A DNA stretch of 64,000 nucleotides from the NCBI GenBank assembly GCA_041676625.1, contig JBAYRN010000015.1, positions 1-64,000 of the forward strand. The letters are read 5' to 3'. A program made the translations under genes and the position numbers. The DNA is from JAEXNA01 sp041676625 (GTDB taxonomy: Bacteria; Vulcanimicrobiota; Xenobia; Xenobiales; JADMJV01). The notes beneath the pieces were generated by a model. It was given only the letters and a program-made list of their open reading frames with translations, made no database searches and was not told the DNA's origin. Shown in pieces: positions 24,569 through 33,890 of this stretch (positions within the stretch are counted from its first letter, which is position 1; each line of letters opens with the position of its first letter).

Positions 24569-25942
24569 CTACAAGTCATGAGCCTTTATGACACCGTGCC
24601 ACAGGACCCAGTTTTCGGGGTCTCGGTACTGCCCGTCGCGGTCGACTGTTCGTACCTGGAACCGATACAAGACATGACCACTCTCCGGAGGCGCCAGGAT
24701 TCGAGCCAGGCCGGGCCTGAGCAAGGCGAACCTCGGGTAGAGGGAGGCTATCATCATCATCTTCATGCGGTGGCTTGAAAACGAGTGCTCAGGGCTGGGG
24801 ATCTCCAGTAGGATCTCACCCTCGGGCATGGAGAGGATTTGAAAGTGGCCGTTGTAGGGGGGGATCGGGCTGAAGAGGTCCCAGTGCTGCTCCAGTCGCA
24901 GGGCCTGGCTCAAGCCCACCAAAAACCCAGGGCGCTGGAAGGCCGGTCCCTCGGGGCGGGCCGCCAGATTCGAAAGTAGCGCCAGGCCCACACAGCCCAC
25001 CAGGATCGGCTTGAGCGCTCGAGGGAGTGGGCCGGTGACACCCGTTTTGCTTCCCATCGCGTTGTCGAGATAGCGTTCCAGGCCGCTCAAGGGGCGTCTG
25101 TTCCACCAGTCATGGGACAGCAGTGGCAAGAGCGCGATCAGGCCGATCAGGGGAAAGAGCCCCAGCTTGAAGAGGAGAAAAACTCCCAGGTGAAAGCTCA
25201 GCAGTAGCCAGAACGCCACCGCGCGCAGCAGACGTGGCTGAAACGGGGTCAGCAGGAGAAGCCCGGCAAAAAGCTCTCCAGCCACCACCGCGTAGTTCAT
25301 CGCCTTCAGCACCACCTCCGGGGCTCGCGCCAAATAGCCCGCCAACGTTCCGGCGAAAAGTGGACTCTGCAGAGAGTGGTAGAAGCCGTCTCCCCGGACC
25401 AACCAGAAATCACCGTACTTCAGAAAAGCCGCAAAGATATAGATCTGAGCCAGTTGCAGCAGATAGGCAGCCACCGGCAACCCCTCCTCGCTCCCGGAGG
25501 CCCCCCGGCCGGCCCGGGCGTCCAAAGACCAGCGGGCCCCCAGGGGAAGAAAAAAGCTCCAGAAGAGAAGCAGAGAAAGTTCCAGATCACCCCGATCGTT
25601 GACCATGGGGTTGCGGACCAACAGGGAGTTGAAGAGAAACCAACTGCCCACCGTCATCAGCCGGGTGCGCCAACCCAGAAAAAGCCCCAGCCCCAACCCC
25701 ACCTGCAGCATGAGCAGTAGAAAAAGACCCATCCAGTGGCCCACCCCCAGGTGAAAACAGAGCCACTGCTGGGCAAACTCGGAGCGGCTGAAGAGAAGCC
25801 GGGGCAGCACCCCCTGGTCGGTGTAAAACTCGCTCAGGTGGCCCACGCGAGTGCCCACGTCGATGATCAGAAGCAGGCCCAGCGCTATACGAAAAAGGGC
25901 CAGCGATCGGAGATCGAATCTGGCCCATTTTTCCTGAGACAT
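24569..25942 (-). CDS. HTTM domain membrane protein, copy 2
   Basis: The 457-residue paralogue of the 20283-21671 product shares FDLRSLALFRIALGLLLIID, the VRNPMVNDRGDLELSLLLFW loop, FFLPLGARWSLDARAG and a C-terminal LEQHWDLFSPIPPYNGHFQI. It has about eight membrane helices. It lies 7 bp after the pfkB-type kinase and 43 bp before the PilX-like gene. Two diverged HTTM copies bracketing three pilin genes suggests they act with the pilins, for example in modification or export. That is an inference. Confidence 0.85.
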   Translation of the reverse strand: MSQEKWARFDLRSLALFRIALGLLLIIDVGTRVGHLSEFYTDQGVLPRLLFSRSEFAQQWLCFHLGVGHWMGLFLLLMLQVGLGLGLFLGWRTRLMTVGSWFLFNSLLVRNPMVNDRGDLELSLLLFWSFFLPLGARWSLDARAGRGASGSEEGLPVAAYLLQLAQIYIFAAFLKYGDFWLVRGDGFYHSLQSPLFAGTLAGYLARAPEVVLKAMNYAVVAGELFAGLLLLTPFQPRLLRAVAFWLLLSFHLGVFLLFKLGLFPLIGLIALLPLLSHDWWNRRPLSGLERYLDNAMGSKTGVTGPLPRALKPILVGCVGLALLSNLAARPEGPAFQRPGFLVGLSQALRLEQHWDLFSPIPPYNGHFQILSMPEGEILLEIPSPEHSFSSHRMKMMMIASLYPRFALLRPGLARILAPPESGHVLYRFQVRTVDRDGQYRDPENWVLWHGVIKAHDL

Positions 25943-25949
25943 CGGGTCC

Positions 25950-26933
25950 TCAGACGGTGACGCTTTCCCTTAAGAAAGCGGGCAAATCCCCGAAGTTTTC
26001 CTGATAGCGCCGGGCGAACTCTTGCGGGCTGTAGGCGTGCTTCTGGGTGCCGTACTCCTCCACCACGAACACCGCCGCCACACTGCCCATCCGGCCGCAT
26101 TCCAGATACGAGCAACCGTTAACCAGACCGGCCACGAAGCCTCCCCGGTAGGCGTCTCCGCAGCCGGTGGGGTCCAGCGCCTGGTCGGTCTTGACCGGGC
26201 TGACCTTGATCTCGTCCTGACCCCTGACCAGGATCCGGCTGCCCTCCTCACCGAGCGTGATCACCAGGACCTCGATCTCCTCGTGGAGTTCCTCTACCGA
26301 TTTACCGGTCTTTTCGCAGAAGATGCTGAACTCGTAGTCATTGAGGATCAGGGCTTTGGCCCCCTTGGCCCCCTCCCACAGAAACTCACCGTCCATGGCG
26401 ATCACCTGGAAGGAAGGGTCATAAAGAAGGATGGCTCCAGATTCTTTGGCTTCGATGCAGTGCCGCTTCATAGCCTCGGGGTCGTCCGGGCTGACGATCA
26501 CGTAGTGAGCACCTTTCAGGGCGTCCTTCACCGAAAGCTGTGAAGCCTGGTTCATGGCACCGGTGTAGAAGCCGGTGATCTGGTTGTGTTTGGAGTCGGT
26601 GGTAATAAAGCAGGTCGCGGTCATCTCGTCGGGCACCCGCAAGATGTCTTCGGTCATCACCCCGGCCTCGGATAAAAACTGTTCGTACTCATCGAAGTCG
26701 TGCCCGGCACAGGCCAGAATCCGCGATTTTTCGCCCAGCAAAGACATGGTATAGGCGATGTTTCCAGCCACTCCACCCCGCTGCTTGATGACCTTGTCCA
26801 CCAAAAACGATAGGTTGATCATGTGCAGTTTATCGGCCAGGATGTGGTCCTGAAACTTGCCTGGAAAACTCAAGATAAAATCGAAGGCCAGCGACCCCGT
26901 CACCAGAACTCGGCAGTTGCTTGTTTTACTCAC
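25950..26933 (-). CDS. PfkB-family kinase, adenosine kinase-like
   Basis: The 327-residue ribokinase-fold protein has VTGSLAFDFILSFPGKFQDH and GGVAGNIAYTMSLLG (substrate loop), and LDPTGCGDAYRGGF, holding the anion hole and catalytic Asp. The N-terminus and the KQRGGVAGN region match the bacterial adenosine kinase-like subgroup better than ribokinase or fructokinase. It would phosphorylate adenosine with ATP, which suits ahcY elsewhere in the window. GTG start with AAGGAG at good spacing. It sits between the ABC genes and an HTTM gene with no obvious pathway link. Confidence 0.8.
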   Translation of the reverse strand: MSKTSNCRVLVTGSLAFDFILSFPGKFQDHILADKLHMINLSFLVDKVIKQRGGVAGNIAYTMSLLGEKSRILACAGHDFDEYEQFLSEAGVMTEDILRVPDEMTATCFITTDSKHNQITGFYTGAMNQASQLSVKDALKGAHYVIVSPDDPEAMKRHCIEAKESGAILLYDPSFQVIAMDGEFLWEGAKGAKALILNDYEFSIFCEKTGKSVEELHEEIEVLVITLGEEGSRILVRGQDEIKVSPVKTDQALDPTGCGDAYRGGFVAGLVNGCSYLECGRMGSVAAVFVVEEYGTQKHAYSPQEFARRYQENFGDLPAFLRESVTV

Positions 26934-27002
26934 GATAGACTCCTTCAGACAGGTATGGTTTCCCCCAATGTTCGTAGCTTAAACTCCAGGCCATGCGAGC
27001 GT

Positions 27003-28331
27003 TCAAATCCTGGCCACGGCGTCCAGTAGACTTTCCCAGGTATTGGAGGAGAGCTGATACCCTTTTCCCCCCTGCCAGACCGCCGGACCACCCTCCACGG
27101 TAAAGACCAGGGGTAAGGACTTACCACCCTCCAGGGTAAGGGTGATGCTCATCCTTTGAGAAGGCATGGTTTGGCCTTCCAGGACCGCTTCATAACGCAA
27201 GTCTTTCAAGACCCAGAGCACACCGCTGAGGGCCTCTTCTCCCGCATCCTTACCCTTCTGGGTCTCCCATTTCCCCATAAGGTTTTTTACCCCGGAGTAC
27301 GACTTACCGATGTCCTGAAGCTCCAGACCCTTGACCTTGTCCATGTCGAAGATCGCCACTCGCCGGTCTTCGAAGGTCGAGGCGTCGGGGTTCATCAGCT
27401 CGCTGGAACGGCCGATCTCCACCACGAACTTCTCTAAAGTGTTGGGAACCGGTTCGCCCGTCTCGGGGTCCTGCAGATACCTCTGCCCATAGACAAACTG
27501 GGGCTGAACCCCCACTCGCTGCTTGAGTTCCGTAACCCGCAGATACTTGGAATAACCGAGTCGGGCCTGGTAGGTAACCACCGTGTCTCCCATCAGGGTC
27601 TCCTCATCGGGGGCCAAAAAGCGTCCCACTTTGAGGTCTTTGAGTTTGAACAAAAACGCCTCCACCCGGGACTCGTCGGCCTTCCCGCTCTTCGGCACCA
27701 CAAAGGAAAAGGTCTGGTCCTCATTCTGCTTGAGTTCCAGCACCTTGTCCCCGGCCAACAATACCGAAAGATTCTTGACCGCCGGGACATCCACCGGCAA
27801 AAGTGCGGTCTCTCGAAGGTCTTTGGGCTCTTCCTCCAGCACCCCGAGGGCGTAGGCAGGAACCGTCCAGATCGAGCCTCCACTTTCCAACTGTCCGTAG
27901 AAGTGGTTGTAGTCCGGGACCCGGTCTCCCAGTTTCACGGTGGCGACCTCCTTGCCGTCTTTCCACACCGTGATCCGATAGCTCGGTTCGTCCAAACCGA
28001 ACTCCTTCTCCCGTTCGGCGTCCGGGTCGGGCTCCATTTCCCGCTCCCGACTCAACTCCAGCACGCTGGTCACCAGTTGGTGCGACTTCTCGATCTTCAG
28101 CAAATGAGAATCGATAAACCACTCGTCCCCGTGGCTCACCAATTCGTACTCGAAAACCGGATCGGTGCAGACAACCCGAATCCTGGAGACCTCTTCCTCA
28201 GTGAGGCTGGGGAAATAGCGAGCCTCCTCGTACTCTCGATGGGTCGTCTGCAGTTTATTGGCCTTGGACCAGACGTAGAAGCAACCCAGGCTCAGAGCTG
28301 CGAGCAGCAGAAAAAGCTGGGTTCGGTTCAA
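27003..28331 (-). CDS. DUF4340 domain protein of a Gld-type ABC system
   Basis: The 442-residue product has an N-terminal signal-anchor (LFLLLAALSLGCFYVWSK) and two or more repeats of the DUF4340 type (YRITVWKDGKEVATVKLGD, then NHFYGQLESGGSIWTVPAYA). DUF4340 genes regularly follow GldG-like genes and face the periplasm or cell surface; the biochemical role is unknown. The TTG start overlaps the upstream gldG-like stop (TTGA). Confidence 0.85.
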   Translation of the reverse strand: MNRTQLFLLLAALSLGCFYVWSKANKLQTTHREYEEARYFPSLTEEEVSRIRVVCTDPVFEYELVSHGDEWFIDSHLLKIEKSHQLVTSVLELSREREMEPDPDAEREKEFGLDEPSYRITVWKDGKEVATVKLGDRVPDYNHFYGQLESGGSIWTVPAYALGVLEEEPKDLRETALLPVDVPAVKNLSVLLAGDKVLELKQNEDQTFSFVVPKSGKADESRVEAFLFKLKDLKVGRFLAPDEETLMGDTVVTYQARLGYSKYLRVTELKQRVGVQPQFVYGQRYLQDPETGEPVPNTLEKFVVEIGRSSELMNPDASTFEDRRVAIFDMDKVKGLELQDIGKSYSGVKNLMGKWETQKGKDAGEEALSGVLWVLKDLRYEAVLEGQTMPSQRMSITLTLEGGKSLPLVFTVEGGPAVWQGGKGYQLSSNTWESLLDAVARI

Positions 28332-29743
28332 AGCTTCTTACCCGTGCGCCGATAGTAAGCGACCAGAATACCGGTGAGAGCAGATAGAAACGGCACCAAA
28401 ATGCAGAAGACGAAATAGAGCCAGAGTTCGGCCCGCTTGCTGACCGAGATCGGCTGAACTTTAGGATCCTTGACCCGCACCGTGATCTGGTTTTCCGACT
28501 CGGCCAGCCAGTTGACCGAATTGAGGATGAAGTCTCGATTGCTCAACTGCGACAAGTTGTCGTTGCTGAAACCGTCGGTGCTGGACAAAACCACGATCCG
28601 GGCAGAGGGTGGAGGGGGGGCGTCTTCCCCGGCGGGGGGGGCATCGGTGGAGGTGTAGAGCCCGGCGGCAGCCAGTGGAAGAGCGCCCGGAGTTTTCCCT
28701 TCCGAAGAAAACTCCACCGAACCGCCACGCAGCAGCTCCTTCAGCGGGAGTACGTAGGCTGACTCCAGGGTCCTGACCAGCACCGTCAGTTCTCCGTTGT
28801 GCCCGGGGAAGTTTAACTCTCCGGTGGTTACCGGTCGGGCCATCTTGAAGGCGGTGAGGCTGCGAAAATTTCGAGTGATGGGGTGCTCGGGATCCATTTG
28901 CTTTCCGATAGGAGTTACCGGCTCCTGGCCTACCTGGCTGGAGGCTTCGTCCACGATCACGCTATCTTCAATCACCAGACCATAACGCCTCAACCACTCG
29001 CTGTACTGAGCCGGAGTCTGTACGTCGGCCAGAAAGAGCAGTTTGCCCTGGGCGGCCAGGTAGTCGTCCAGCAGGCGCTGCTCCTTTGCCAGCATGGCTC
29101 CACTGGGCCCGGCCATGATCAAGACGGTGGCATCGGCCGGGATCTCGGCTGACTCGATCAAAGACAGGGTCTTGGGGTCGTAACCTTCTCCCCGGAGAGA
29201 GTTGGCAAACTCCTGCATCTCCCGGGGCTCTTTGTTCACGGGGTGTCGCTCTCCGTGCCCCTGGATGAAGTAAACGGTCCGGGTCTCGGTGCGCAAGAGC
29301 TTGGTCAGGGCGTTGGTGATGGAAGCTTCGTCGAAATTCAAAACCCGCTCCCGACGCGCCGTCTCAGTGTCGGAACTGGTCCCCACCTTCTCCAGGATCC
29401 CCTGTCCGTAACTACGGACCTGGTACCGTTCGGCCAGAGTCGGATTCTTCTGGAGATCCACGATCTCGTAGGAAAAATGGCGGGACAGGCTCTTGTATTT
29501 ATCCAGCAGTGCCTCGATCACCGAACTGTCCCCCGCAGGGTTGACGAAGGCGTAGAGCTTCACCGGTTCGCTCAGCTTGGAGACGAACTCCTCGGTTTGC
29601 GGGCTGAAGCTGTGACGCTTGTCCACGGTGAGGTCCCAGCTCGTGTGAAAATCGTTGGAAATGGCCAGGACCAGAAAAAAACAGATCAGGGCGAGGGTGA
29701 CCGAGACCATGGTGGAGGAAAGAAATTTTTGTCGGCGGTTCAC
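28328..29743 (-). CDS. GldG-like ABC transporter auxiliary protein
   Basis: The 471-residue protein has an N-terminal membrane helix (VSVTLALICFFLVLAI), a long extracytoplasmic ABC_transp_aux domain (EIVDLQKNPTLAERYQVRSY, RTVYFIQGHGERHP, LLDDYLAAQGKLLFLADV) and a C-terminal helix (LWLYFVFCILVPFLSALTGI). In Bacteroidetes GldG pairs with GldA/GldF for gliding; in other phyla the role is unknown. GTG start 3 bp after the permease gene. Confidence 0.88.
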   Translation of the reverse strand: MNRRQKFLSSTMVSVTLALICFFLVLAISNDFHTSWDLTVDKRHSFSPQTEEFVSKLSEPVKLYAFVNPAGDSSVIEALLDKYKSLSRHFSYEIVDLQKNPTLAERYQVRSYGQGILEKVGTSSDTETARRERVLNFDEASITNALTKLLRTETRTVYFIQGHGERHPVNKEPREMQEFANSLRGEGYDPKTLSLIESAEIPADATVLIMAGPSGAMLAKEQRLLDDYLAAQGKLLFLADVQTPAQYSEWLRRYGLVIEDSVIVDEASSQVGQEPVTPIGKQMDPEHPITRNFRSLTAFKMARPVTTGELNFPGHNGELTVLVRTLESAYVLPLKELLRGGSVEFSSEGKTPGALPLAAAGLYTSTDAPPAGEDAPPPPSARIVVLSSTDGFSNDNLSQLSNRDFILNSVNWLAESENQITVRVKDPKVQPISVSKRAELWLYFVFCILVPFLSALTGILVAYYRRTGKKL

Positions 29744-29746
29744 GAA

Positions 29747-30505
29747 CTAATCACTCCACTTCCGGCTCTCCAGGGTGCGCACCGTGAGAAACAGAAAAAG
29801 TGCCGTCCAGGCCAGGAAATAGACCAGATGATGGCTGGTCACGGTGCCTCGAGCCATCTCCACCAGATGGTCCATCGGGGAGAGTCCGCCGAAGACGTCT
29901 TTGAGGCTCTGGATGTTGTCTCCGGCGATCACCACCAACCAGGAGGCCAGCAGGCCGCCGTAGGTGATCACCGCCGAAATCATCTGACTCGAGGTGAGGC
30001 TGGAAGCCCATATCCCGAAGGCCACGAAGGCACAGGAGAGTAGAAATACACCCAGATATCCCGAGAACACCAGCTTCCATTCGATATCCACCATTCGACC
30101 CAACACGATGAAGTAGGTGGAACTCAAACCCATCATCACGCTCACCACCCCCAGCGCTCCCAGAAACTTGCCCAGCACGATCTCCCAGTCCGCCAGGGGG
30201 TAGGTGAAGAGCATCTCCAGCATACCGACCCGGCTCTCCTCGGCGATCAAGCGCATGGTGAGAACGGGCAAGAAGAAGAGCAGCAGATAGCCGATCCACT
30301 GAAAGGTAGGCACCATAACCCGGTCGCTCGGATTCAGGCTCTGGGCCCCGAAGGGCGAGGAGGAAGCAGCCAGGCTCTGGTCCGAGTAGATGCCCAGCAG
30401 CGAAACGAAGATAAAGCCTGAGATCAGGATAAACACGGCGATGACGATCCAGGCCAGGGCTGAGTTGAAGTAGGCGGCAAGCTCACGCCTGAGGATCGAC
30501 AGCAT
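29747..30505 (-). CDS. ABC-2 type permease (GldF-like)
   Basis: The 252-residue protein has six predicted membrane helices, beginning with the typical LRRELAAYFNSALAWIVIAV, then VGMLEMLFTYPLADWEIVLG, the conserved cytoplasmic loop of this permease class. It forms the channel with the ATPase 30483-31451, whose 3' end overlaps its start by 23 bp. The exported substrate is unknown. Confidence 0.9.
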   Translation of the reverse strand: MLSILRRELAAYFNSALAWIVIAVFILISGFIFVSLLGIYSDQSLAASSSPFGAQSLNPSDRVMVPTFQWIGYLLLFFLPVLTMRLIAEESRVGMLEMLFTYPLADWEIVLGKFLGALGVVSVMMGLSSTYFIVLGRMVDIEWKLVFSGYLGVFLLSCAFVAFGIWASSLTSSQMISAVITYGGLLASWLVVIAGDNIQSLKDVFGGLSPMDHLVEMARGTVTSHHLVYFLAWTALFLFLTVRTLESRKWSD

Positions 30506-31451
30506 CGGCTTTCTCCGTTCCTTTATCCGAACCCACTAACTCGATGAAGATGTCTTCCAGGTTGGCGGTGTGGGCTTTGAGTTCGTGGAGGTCCCAGCCA
30601 GCACCCACCACCAGACCAGCGATCCGGGGGGCCAGAACCTCTGCCTTAGCAGACTTGGAAATCACAGAAAAGTTTCCCGCTCCCACCACTTCGATCTGAT
30701 CGACCCCTTCCAACGACTTCAGTCGAGTTTGCGCTTCTTCTTCCTCGGCTCCTGCGAACCTTACCGTCACGCGGGCTTGCCCTTGCATACTGCCGGTCAG
30801 ATTCTCCGGGGTATCCATGGCCTGCATGCGTCCGTGGGCGATGATGACCACCCGGTTGCACATCTGCTGAACCTCGGAGAGGATGTGACTGGAGAGGATC
30901 ACGGTGGCGTTTTCGCCGAGCTTTCGCAATAAGGCTCGGATGTCACGCACCTGGGTGGGGTCCAGGCCAACCGTGGGTTCGTCCAGGATAAGAACCTTGG
31001 GGTCATTGATGATGGCCTGCCCCAGACCCACCCGCTGGCGATACCCCCGACTGATGGTGGCGATCAACTGGTCGGCCACGCTCTCCAGGTTGCAGCGCTC
31101 GATGGTGCGGTCCACCGCCTCGGTGCGCTGGACGCCGCGAAGCTTCTTGGCCGAGGCGGCAAAGTAGAGAAACTCCCGAGTGGTCATGTCTTTGTACAGA
31201 GGAACGTGCTCGGGTAGGTATCCCACCATCTCCCGCACCTTCATGGGATCCACGCAAACATCCACGCCGTTGACCGAAGCGCTCCCCGAGGTGGGTGGGA
31301 AAAACCCCGTCAAGATGCGCATGGTGGTGGTCTTACCGGCCCCGTTCGGGCCTAAGAAACCCAGGATTTCACCCTTCTCCACATCAAAGGAGAGATCGTC
31401 GACGGCGGTCTTGTAGCCGAAAGTTTTGCTCAGGTTCTTTACGCTGATCAT
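30483..31451 (-). CDS. ABC transporter ATP-binding protein (GldA-like)
   Basis: The 322-residue ATPase has Walker A GPNGAGKTTT near residue 39, Q-loop LPEHVPLYKDM, an ABC signature read as ISRGYRQRVGLGQAI in place of the usual LSGGQ, Walker B VLILDEPTVGLDP and the switch His in ILSSHILSEV. The C-terminal ~90 residues are the DUF4162-like regulatory extension common in ABC-2 exporters. ATG 31451 is chosen because homology begins at ISVKNLSKTFG; an in-frame TTG at 31502 is possible. First gene of the run; a 112-bp divergent gap separates it from a response regulator. Confidence 0.92.
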   Translation of the reverse strand: MISVKNLSKTFGYKTAVDDLSFDVEKGEILGFLGPNGAGKTTTMRILTGFFPPTSGSASVNGVDVCVDPMKVREMVGYLPEHVPLYKDMTTREFLYFAASAKKLRGVQRTEAVDRTIERCNLESVADQLIATISRGYRQRVGLGQAIINDPKVLILDEPTVGLDPTQVRDIRALLRKLGENATVILSSHILSEVQQMCNRVVIIAHGRMQAMDTPENLTGSMQGQARVTVRFAGAEEEEAQTRLKSLEGVDQIEVVGAGNFSVISKSAKAEVLAPRIAGLVVGAGWDLHELKAHTANLEDIFIELVGSDKGTEKADAVDPQA

Positions 31452-31563
31452 GATGGAATAGCCGGGCCGCGCGTTCTGCACCAACCGAACGTTTCCCTCC
31501 AAATCGTGTCACCTCGGAAAGCTTGGGCAGGGAGAAACTGAATCGCTGGGAACACCCTCCTTC

Positions 31564-31941
31564 GTGCGAATTCTCATCGTAGAAGACAATCCCGTCAATC
31601 TCGATCTGGTGATGCAGCTCCTCGAAGACGACTATGAACTGCTCACCGCCGAAGACGGACAATCAGGAATCGATCTTGCCCTGGCCGAGCGCCCGGATCT
31701 GATCCTGCTGGACCTTTCTCTTCCCAAGAAGAGCGGTTGGGAGGTCTGTAAAGAGCTGAGAGAGGTCCTGGGTGCTTCCGTCATGCCGATCGTGGCACTG
31801 ACCGCCCACGCCATCAAGGGCGATCGCGAAAAGGCTTTGAGGATCGGCTTTGATGACTACATCACCAAACCGATCGACGAAGACCTGCTCTACGATACGG
31901 TCGAGCGCTACCTATCCTTGACCCGCGGGCAAACTGACTGA
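31564..31941 (+). CDS. Single-domain response regulator (CheY-like)
   Basis: The 125-residue receiver has the acidic pair in IVEDNPVNLD, the phospho-acceptor Asp in ILLDLSLPKKSG (about residue 50), the switch Thr in VALTAHA and Lys in YITKPIDED. There is no output domain. It resembles the receivers that accept phosphate from hybrid or ATPase-type histidine kinases (DNPVNL motif). The start is GTG. Its end overlaps the convergent histidine kinase gene by 30 bp, and the two may be partners despite opposite orientation. Confidence 0.9.
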   Translation: MRILIVEDNPVNLDLVMQLLEDDYELLTAEDGQSGIDLALAERPDLILLDLSLPKKSGWEVCKELREVLGASVMPIVALTAHAIKGDREKALRIGFDDYITKPIDEDLLYDTVERYLSLTRGQTD

Positions 31942-33804
31942 AAAGGTGGAGCCCTGCCCTTTCTCGCTGTGGACTTCGATCCGACCCCTGAGCAGTTCTA
32001 CCAATCGCCCCACGATGGCCAGACCCAGGCCCACCCCACCGCGCTCCCTGGTCTCGCTTCCATCGACCTGATGAAAGGGCTCAAAGATCCTTTCGATCTG
32101 CTCGGAGGTCATCCCGATCCCCTGGTCGCTCACCCTCAACACCACCAGATCTTCTTGCTGCTCAGCCTCCACCTTGATGACTCCCCGGTCCGAGTACTTG
32201 ATGGCGTTGGTTATCAGGTTGGTCAAGATCTGTCGCAATCGCTCCTTGTCCGAAGGGATGGCATTCGGTAGACCCTGGGAGGCAAACTCCAGCGACAACC
32301 CCTTCTCGGCAGCCAGAGGCTTCAGAGTCTCGTGGAGAGCAGCCAAAAGCTCCGGCAGATCGACCATCTCCCGGCGAACATTCAGTTTGCCGGCCTCGAT
32401 CTTTTCAAAATCGAGAAGGTCGTTGACCAGCACCAACAACTGTTCCCCCGACTCCTGAATGAGTTCAAGGTTCTTTTTCTGTCGAGGCTCCAGGTCTTTG
32501 AGCTTGCGATTCATCAAACGGCTAAAACCGATGATGGCGTTTAAGGGGGTCCGCAGTTCGTGGGACATATTAGCCAGAAACTCCCCCTTGGTCCGATAGG
32601 CTTGCTGGAGTTCTTTGTTCTTATCGGCCAGGTCCCGAGCATTCTTCTCCAGTTGGCGACGGGTCTCAGTGATGATGTTGATGGTCCGATTGGCGTTGAA
32701 GGCCAGACGCCCAACCTCGTCTTTGTATATGATCGGCACGGTATCCGAGCCTTCCGTGCGGCCCCGCCCGATGATCCGGTGAAAGGTGGCCCCGATCACC
32801 TCGATCGGCCTGATGATGGTGAGCACCGTGAGCAGCGAGGTCACCAGGGGCCACAGACAGGTCAGGAAAAGGACCAGGGCGAGCACGAAGAAGTTGTCCC
32901 GGGGTTCTGGAATCTTCACCACCACTCCGCGCTTGTACTGGGGACTGTAGCGCAGCACGTAGCCCGAACGACGCTCCAGAATCTCCCGGCTATCGGTGGA
33001 GTGATCGAACAGTCTCATGGCTTGTTCATCGGGCAGTTTGTGGAGGAAAACCGGGACGGCCCCATCCATCTGAAAGGGGTAGCAACCCGGCTGCACCCAA
33101 CGCCCCAAAGTCGTGCGACTCTCGCTCTGCAGATGGATAGCCACGAGCTTCCCCATTCGATCGGCCTCCAAATAAAGGCTATCGTGCTGAAGAAAAGTCA
33201 GGATGCTAAACAGCAGCAAACTGGGTGCGCAGCCCAGGGCCACCGCCACCGTAGCCATCTTGGTTTGCAGAGAGATTCGCTTGCCTGGGATCTCTGCGAA
33301 GCTACCCGCTTTGCGCTCGGACAGGCGCTTGGAAAAACGGGCCGTGAGCAAGAGATTGATGGGGACCCCGATGGCGATAGCCCCCGCCCCGATGGCCAGG
33401 GCGAACATTGCCCCCGCAAACAGTTGGTGCTCCCCCACCTGGATGCTGCTACCACGGTAGATCAAGACCAGCATCAAACCCAGGTAAAAGAGAAAGACCA
33501 GGAGTCCGTAAAAGACGGAAAAGTCGTAAGGAAAGTAGTAAATGGAGCGGATCAGGGCTGGGTCGTTGTCCTCCGACGGCATACCCCGCTTGCACCAGCG
33601 ATCGATGGGGAGAAGCAGGTGGATCCTGAGAAACAACCAGATCACCGACTTGACGGCGTAACAAAATCCCGCGACCTTCCAATACTCGAACGCGGCCAGG
33701 GGCAGTAAACCCAGAAGCAGACCGAGAACATAGCAAAGAGTGGTGATGAATACTAGATCGATGGTGGCCATCAGCAAAGTCGATCGCAGGGTGTAAGAGC
33801 GCAC
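31912..33804 (-). CDS. Membrane sensor histidine kinase
   Basis: The 630-residue protein starts with four to six membrane helices in about residues 10-210, then a short extracytoplasmic loop (about 215-300), another helix (FFVLALVLFLTCLWPLVTSL), a HAMP-like segment, a coiled coil (about 375-410), HisKA with ANMSHELRTPLNAIIGFSR and HATPase motifs ILTNLITNAIKYSD, VSDQGIGM and GGVGLGLAIV. Autophosphorylation on His is expected. GTG start. No receiver domain is attached; the CheY-like protein encoded convergently is a candidate partner. Confidence 0.92.
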   Translation of the reverse strand: MRSYTLRSTLLMATIDLVFITTLCYVLGLLLGLLPLAAFEYWKVAGFCYAVKSVIWLFLRIHLLLPIDRWCKRGMPSEDNDPALIRSIYYFPYDFSVFYGLLVFLFYLGLMLVLIYRGSSIQVGEHQLFAGAMFALAIGAGAIAIGVPINLLLTARFSKRLSERKAGSFAEIPGKRISLQTKMATVAVALGCAPSLLLFSILTFLQHDSLYLEADRMGKLVAIHLQSESRTTLGRWVQPGCYPFQMDGAVPVFLHKLPDEQAMRLFDHSTDSREILERRSGYVLRYSPQYKRGVVVKIPEPRDNFFVLALVLFLTCLWPLVTSLLTVLTIIRPIEVIGATFHRIIGRGRTEGSDTVPIIYKDEVGRLAFNANRTINIITETRRQLEKNARDLADKNKELQQAYRTKGEFLANMSHELRTPLNAIIGFSRLMNRKLKDLEPRQKKNLELIQESGEQLLVLVNDLLDFEKIEAGKLNVRREMVDLPELLAALHETLKPLAAEKGLSLEFASQGLPNAIPSDKERLRQILTNLITNAIKYSDRGVIKVEAEQQEDLVVLRVSDQGIGMTSEQIERIFEPFHQVDGSETRERGGVGLGLAIVGRLVELLRGRIEVHSEKGQGSTFSVSLPAGQG

Positions 33805-33890
33805 CTCAAAAGGTTCTTGGCTACCGAAGGCCTACCCTGTGGACCGAGAAAAGGGAATGAAATCCGAGTTTTTGGGGAATACCCCCTGTC

